Source: Neodiprion pinetum
Lineage: Eukaryota; Arthropoda; Insecta; Hymenoptera; Diprionidae
Assembly: GCF_021155775.2 (NCBI RefSeq)
Contig: NC_060235.2
Coordinates: 37,178,607 to 37,242,606, forward strand
Direction: 5' to 3'
DNA length: 64,000 bases
Shown here: piece after piece, positions 62,701-64,000 of the stretch
Layout: each line of letters starts with the position of its first letter
Position numbering within the stretch: position 1 is the first letter of the stretch
Notes under the pieces: model-generated
What the model was told of the DNA's origin: nothing
Database searches by the model: none
What the model saw: the letters and a program-made list of their open reading frames with translations, nothing else
Translations under genes and position numbers: made by a program

Positions 62701-64000
62701 AGCGTTGGAAGACTCTGTGGTCGATGCATCGGCACTTGCCGTGGAGGTCTCTGATCTGACCGTCGTAGCGTTGGAAGACTCTGTGGTCGATGCATCGGCA
62801 CTTGCTGTGGAGGTCACTGATGTGGCCGTCGTAGCATTGGATGATTCAGTAGTCGACGCCTCTGCACTTGTCGTGGACGACTCCGACGAGACCGTTGTAG
62901 CGTTGAAAGACTCTGTGGTCGATGCATCGGCACTTGCTGTAGAGGTCTCTGATGTGACCGTCGTCGTGTTGGAAGACTCTGTGGTTGATGCATCAGCACT
63001 AGCTGTGGAGATCACTGATGTGACCGTCGTAGCATCGGATGATTCAGTAGTTGACGCCTCTGCACTTGCTGTAGAGGTCTCTGATGTGACCGTCGTAGCG
63101 TTTGAAGACTCTGTGGTCGATGCATCGGCACTTGCTGTGGAGGTCTCGGATGTGACCGTCGTAGCGTTGGAAGACTCTGTGGTCGATGCATCGGCACTTG
63201 CTGTGGAGGTCACTGATGTGGCCGTCGTAGCATTGGATGATTCAGTAGTCGACGCCTCTGCACTTGTCGTGGACGACTCCGACGAGACCGGTGTAGCGTT
63301 GGAAGACTCTGTGGTCGATGCATCGGCACTTGCTGTGGAGGTCTCTGATGTGACCGTCGTAGCGTTTGAAGATTCAGTAGTCGACGCCTCTGCGCTTGCT
63401 GTAGAGGTCTCGGATGTGACCGTCGTAGCGTTGGAAGACTCTGTGGTCGATGCATCGGCACTTGCTGTGGAGGTCTCTGATGTGACCGTCGTAGCGTTTG
63501 AAGATTCAGTAGTCGACGCCTCTGCACTTGTCGTGGACGACTCCGACAAGACCGTTGTAGCGTTGGAAGACTCTGTGGTCGATGCATCGGCACTTGCTGT
63601 AGAGGTCTCTGATGTGACCGTCGTCGTGTTGGAAGACTCTGTGGTCGATGCATCAGCACTAGCTGTGGAGGTCACTGATGTGACTGTCGTAGCATTGGAT
63701 GATTCAGTAGTTGACGCCTCTGCACTTGCTGTAGAGGTCTCTGATGTGACCGTCGTAGCGTTTGAAGACTCTGTGGTCGATGCATCGGCACTTGCTGTGG
63801 AGGTCTCGAATGTGACCGTCGTAGCGTTGGAAGACTCTGTGGTCGATGCTTCAGCACTAGCTGTGGAGGTCACTGATGTGACCGACGTAGCATTGGATGA
63901 TTCTGTGGTTGAAGCATCGGCACTTGCTGTGGAGGTCTCTGATGTGACCGTCGTAGCGTTTGAAGATTCAGTAGTCGACGCCTCTGCACTTGTCGTGGAC
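50767..64000 (-). CDS. Giant mucin-like repeat protein, 3' exon (partial; start beyond window)
   Basis: One uninterrupted minus-strand frame of more than 13.2 kb (over 4,400 residues), open to the window edge and ending in TAG at 50769-50767. From the N-terminal side it shows about 154 copies of a 22-residue repeat (consensus ATTVTSETSTASADASTTES + SN), 13 of 22 positions Ser/Thr. Each unit has three acidic residues and almost no Lys/Arg, and nearly every repeat junction forms an Asn-Ala-Thr N-glycosylation sequon. A non-repeat linker of about 230 residues follows, then about 22 copies of a 33-residue Gln/Asn/Gly-rich repeat (core GTPIDV...GQN...TQQ). The protein ends in a short tail ending SWL with no membrane segment or Cys-rich domain. 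Composition fits a heavily glycosylated secreted mucin, silk, glue or gut-lining protein; the signal peptide would be outside the window. I do not recognise a named family. GTG at 63873 codes for Val within a repeat and is not the start. Confidence 0.85.
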   Translation of the reverse strand, partial: STTSAEASTTESSNATTVTSETSTASADASTTESSNATSVTSVTSTASAEASTTESSNATTVTFETSTASADASTTESSNATTVTSETSTASAEASTTESSNATTVTSVTSTASADASTTESSNTTTVTSETSTASADASTTESSNATTVLSESSTTSAEASTTESSNATTVTSETSTASADASTTESSNATTVTSETSTASAEASTTESSNATTVTSETSTASADASTTESSNATPVSSESSTTSAEASTTESSNATTATSVTSTASADASTTESSNATTVTSETSTASADASTTESSNATTVTSETSTASAEASTTESSDATTVTSVISTASADASTTESSNTTTVTSETSTASADASTTESFNATTVSSESSTTSAEASTTESSNATTATSVTSTASADASTTESSNATTVRSETSTASADASTTESSNATTVTSETSTASADASTTESSNATTVTSETSTASAEASTTESSNATTVTSETSTASADASTTESSNATTVSSESSTTSAEASTTESSNATTATSVTSTASADASTTESSNATTVRSETSTASADASTTESSNATTVTSETSTASADASTTESSNATTVSSESSTLSAEASTTESLNATTVTSETSTASADASTTESSNATTVTSETSTASADASTTESSNATTVTSETSTASAEASTTESSDATTVTSVTSTASANASTTESSNTTTVTSETSTASADASTTESSNATTVSSESSTLSAEASTTESSNATTVTSETSTASADASTTETSNAKTVTSETSTAIAEASTTESSNATTVTSVTSTASADASTTDSSNTTTVTSETSTASADASTTESSNATTVTSETTTASADASTTESSNATTVTSETSTASAEASTTKSSNATTVSSESFTTSAEASTTESSNATTVTSETSTASADASTTESSNATTVTSETFTASADASTTESSNGTTVTSETSTASADASTTESSDATTVSSESSTTSAEASTTESSNATTVTSETSTASADASTTESSNATTVTSVTFTASAEASTTESSNATTVTSESFTASADASTTESSNATTVTSETSTASAEASTTESSNATTVTSVTSTASADASTTESSNTTTVTSETSTASAEASTTESSNATTVSSESSTTSAEASTTEPSNATTVTSETSTASADASTTESSNATTVTSETSTASAEASTTESSNATTVTSETSTASADASTTESSNATTVSSESSTTSAEASTTESSNATTATSVTSTASADASTTESSNATTVTSETSTASADASTTESSNATTVTSETSTASAEASTTESSDATTVTSVISTASADASTTESSNTTTVTSETSTASADASTTESSNATTVSSESSTTSAEASTTESSNATTATSVTSTASADASTTESSNATTVTSETSTASAEASTTESSNATTVTSETSTASADASTTESSNATTVSSESSTTSAEASTTVSSNATTATSVTSTASADASTTESSNATTVTFETSTASADASTTESSNATTVTSVTSTASVDASTTESSDATTVTSETSTASADASTTESSNATTVTSETSTASAEASTTESSDATTVTSVTSTASADASTTESSNATTVSSESSTTSAEASTTESSNATTVTSETSTASADASTTESSNATTVTSETSTASADASTTESSNATTVSSESSTTSAEASTTESSNATTATSVTSTASADASTTESSNATTVTSETSTASAEASTTESTDATTVTSVISTASADASTTESSNTTTVTSETSTASADASTTESSNATTVSSESSTTSAEASTTESSNATTATSVTSTASADASTTESSNATTVTSETSTASAEASTTESSNATTVTSETSTASADASTLESSNTTTVTSETSTASADALTTESSNATTVSSESSATSAEASTTESSNATTVTSETSTASADASTTKTSNATTVTSETSTAIAEASTTESSNVTTVTSVTSTASADASTTESSNTTTVTSETSTASADASTTESSNATTVSSESSTTNAEASTTESSNATTDTSETSTTSADASTTESSNATTVTSETSTASAEASTTESSNATTVTSVTFTASGDASTTESSNTTTVTSETSTASADASTTESSNATTGTSVTSTASADASTTESSNATTVSSESFTTSAEVSTTESSNATTVTSETSTASADASTTESSNATTGTSVTFTASADASTTESSNATTVLSESSTTSAEASTAESSNATTVTSETSTASADASTTESSNATTVTSETSTASAEASTTESPNATTVTSETSTASADASTTESSNATTVTSETSTASADASTTESSNATTGASVTSTASADASTTESSNATTVTSETSTASADASTTESSNATTVTSETSTASAEASTTESSNATTVTSVTSTASADASTTESSNTTTVTSVTSTASADASTTESSNATTVSSESSTTSAEASTTVSSNATTVTSETPTASADASTTESSNATTGTSVTSTASADASTTESSNATTVTSETSTASADASTTQSSNATTVTSETSTASAEAPTTESSNATTGTSVTSTASADASTTESSNATTVISETSTASAEASTTESSNATTVSSESSTTSAEASTTESSNATTATSVTSTASADASTTESFNATTVTSETSTASAEASTTESSNATTVTSVTSTASADASTTESSNATTVTSETSTTSADASTTESSNATTVSSESSTTSAEASTTESSNATTVTSETSTASADASTTESSNATTVTSVTSTASAEASTTESSNATTVTSETSTASADASTTESSNATTVTSETSTASADASTTESSNVTTVSSESSTTSAEVSTTESSNATTVTSETSTASADASTTESSNATTGASVTSTASADASTTESSNATTVTSETSTASADASTTESSNATTVTSETSTASAEASTTESLNATTVTSVTSTASADASTTESSNTTTVTSVTSTASADASTTESFNTTTVTSETSTASADASTTETSNATTVLSESSTTSAEASTTESSNATTVTSETSTASADASTTESSNATTVSSESSTTSAEASTTESSNATTVTSETSTASAEASTTESSNAATVTSVTSTASADASTTDSSNATTVTSETSTASADASTTESSNATTGTSVTSTASADALTTESSNATTVTSETPTASADASTTESSNATTVTSETSTASADASTTESSNATTVSSESSTTSAEASTTESSNATTTTSVTSAASADASTTESSNPTTVTSETSTASAEASTTESSNATTVTSVTSTASADASTTESSNATTVSSESSTTSAEASTTESSNATTVTSETFTASADASTTESSNATTVTAVTSTASADASTTESSNATAVTSETSTASADASTTESSDATTVTSEFSTASADASTTESSNATTVTSETSTASVEALTTDSSNATTVTSETTTGSADVSTTEFFNATTVTSETFTPSAEVLTTELLNLPNTLSETTSTMSVNSSLRVVVSEVSNIIAVNASTSTDSSTDSHTQSIDYNDDGNSFLLIDTPSVVPFDNTSTSGNELSDPNVSIISMNTPVRHESPPNRITTRSPDPVSFSNDPSSYVSLNSNVGNRQLSVDKHDDSELVGIDSEAFNSEITFDGIVRTAHPQHHRNLHEIGSFGKSGARTDVGASKIDVQNLDVSQIEKLHINDAVNKYGSSNNVGIQKTSGQNLHAQRSTNIRMNGIIGKTGTPIDAISSKIDGQNTDTQQSDKLQTNGAVANPGTPMDVGSYTSNGQNGETQQFEKLQVNGAVGKTGAPIDVGSSIISGQNAHPQRFRDLQMNRIISKPGTPIDVISSKIDGQNPDTQQSDKLQTNGAVANSGTPMDVGSYTSNGQNGETQQFEELQVNGAVEKTGALIDVGSSKISGQNAHPQRFRDLQMNRVMRKPGTPIDDILSKIDGQNSDTQQSDKLQTNGAVANPGTPMDVGSYTSNGQNGETQQFEELQVNGAVGKTDAPIDVGSSKISGQNAHPQRFRDLQMNRIISKPGTPIDVISSKIDGQNTDTQQSDKLQTNGAVANPGTPMDVGSYTSNGQNGETQQFEELQVNGAVEKTGALIDVGSSKISGQNAHPQRFRDLQMNRVMRKPGTPIDDILSKIDGQNSDTQQSDKLQTNGAVANPGTPMDVGSYTSNGQNGETQQFEELQVNGAVGKTDAPIDVGSSKISGQNAHPQRFRDLQMNRINSKPGTPIDVISSKIDGQNSDTQQLDKLQTNGAIVKSSAPIDVGSYISNGQNRETQQFEKLQINGAIGKAGTSIDVGSSKISGQNAHPQQFRDLQMNRVMRKPGTPIDDILSKIGGQTRRIEKRQMNDSAGKSNAPIDVGSYVINGQNSGTQQLEKQQMNGAVGNFGAPIDVDSYKINGQNAPSEWSWNSQRNSGVSNSGSLIDDITFGGIDQNDETVPDEITESDHAGLNSDASGDDSVSDHFLQSRVRIPDGRTPSNILQSTSNTHYNSWL
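50950..53190 (-). repeat. 99-bp tandem repeats in 297-bp and 594-bp higher-order units (coding)
   Basis: The C-terminal domain of the mucin-like gene is built of 99-bp units (33 residues). Three unit types (beginning NGAVANPG, NGAV(E/G)KT and NR(V/I)(M/I)(R/S)KPG) cycle to give a 297-bp period. Alternate cycles share diagnostic variants (EKTGAL with RVMRKPG, versus GKTDAP with RIISKPG), giving a 594-bp period; for example the AATCAGTGCGCCGGTC tract recurs at 51961 and 52555. Units at both edges are more divergent than those in the middle. Confidence 0.9.
53797..64000 (-). repeat. 66-bp tandem repeat array, ~154 copies, continuing off the window (coding)
   Basis: Every 66 bases the sequence repeats, in frame, encoding the 22-residue Ser/Thr unit of the mucin-like protein. 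Copies are highly similar in the interior. The last three or four units (about 53,797-54,050) are degenerate, as expected at the edge of an array that evolves by unequal exchange. Recurrent variants include Glu-to-Val at residue 7, a VSSESSTTSAEA form and a Thr-for-Ala form at residue 1. The array extends past 64000. Confidence 0.95.

Noticed and set aside
53181..63857. Many Arg/Pro/Gln-rich open frames within the mucin repeat, such as 60966-61613
   Set aside because: They are shifted-frame readings of the 66-bp repeat; their lengths differ by 22 codons and their ends fall at repeat variants that create TGA.
50767..63873. Complete mucin gene starting at 63873
   Set aside because: The triplet at 63873 is GTG inside a repeat unit, and the frame stays open to the window edge, so the gene is truncated by the window.
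1..64000. tRNA, rRNA or CRISPR-type arrays
   Set aside because: No tRNA promoter-box arrangement or cloverleaf was noticed, no rRNA-like sequence, and the tandem arrays are coding repeats without unique spacers.

Overview
The window looks like nuclear DNA of an insect. The clearest gene encodes a protein with insect-type peritrophin-A (chitin-binding type 2) domains. Its exons are joined by GT-AG introns in matching phase. The rest is AT-rich, gene-poor sequence with frequent CpG and many short palindromic DNA transposons. A hymenopteran (for example a sawfly) would fit, but that is an impression and not shown by any marker here.

Layout. Positions 1-35,500 hold no gene I can support. They hold several foldback (hairpin) elements: 978-2221 with TTA target duplications and a trace of coding sequence; 3696-4210; 12196-12809; 13403-13839 and 31513-31880, both flanked by TTAA; and 14728-15405. 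A composite insertion at 20538-22468 has CAGGG-type ends and TAAATT duplications, and contains a second, TTAA-flanked element (21176-22069). A CpG-rich block at about 31,885-33,014 may be a promoter or non-coding first exon. Between these lies AT-rich sequence with simple repeats.

From 35,597 to at least 45,168 on the minus strand runs a chitin-binding protein gene. Three exons can be joined precisely (45168-45045, 41686-41530, 40625-35597). They give 1,769 codons plus a stop: one chitin-binding domain near the N-terminus, about 1,600 residues of low-complexity linker, and a second chitin-binding domain at the C-terminus. The start codon and signal peptide are not located; one possible upstream exon is at 46480-46419. 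A further foldback element sits in its 3.4-kb intron.

From 50,767 to the right edge, also on the minus strand, is an uninterrupted reading frame of more than 13.2 kb, the 3' end of a giant mucin-like gene. About 154 copies of a 22-residue Ser/Thr-rich acidic repeat, nearly all with an Asn-Ala-Thr sequon, are followed by a linker and then about 22 copies of a different 33-residue Gln/Asn/Gly-rich repeat arranged in 99- and 198-residue higher-order units. Its start lies beyond the window.

Both genes are on the same strand and both appear to encode large extracellular proteins (chitin-associated matrix and mucin). A shared role in cuticle, gut lining or a secretion is a reasonable guess, not something the sequence proves.
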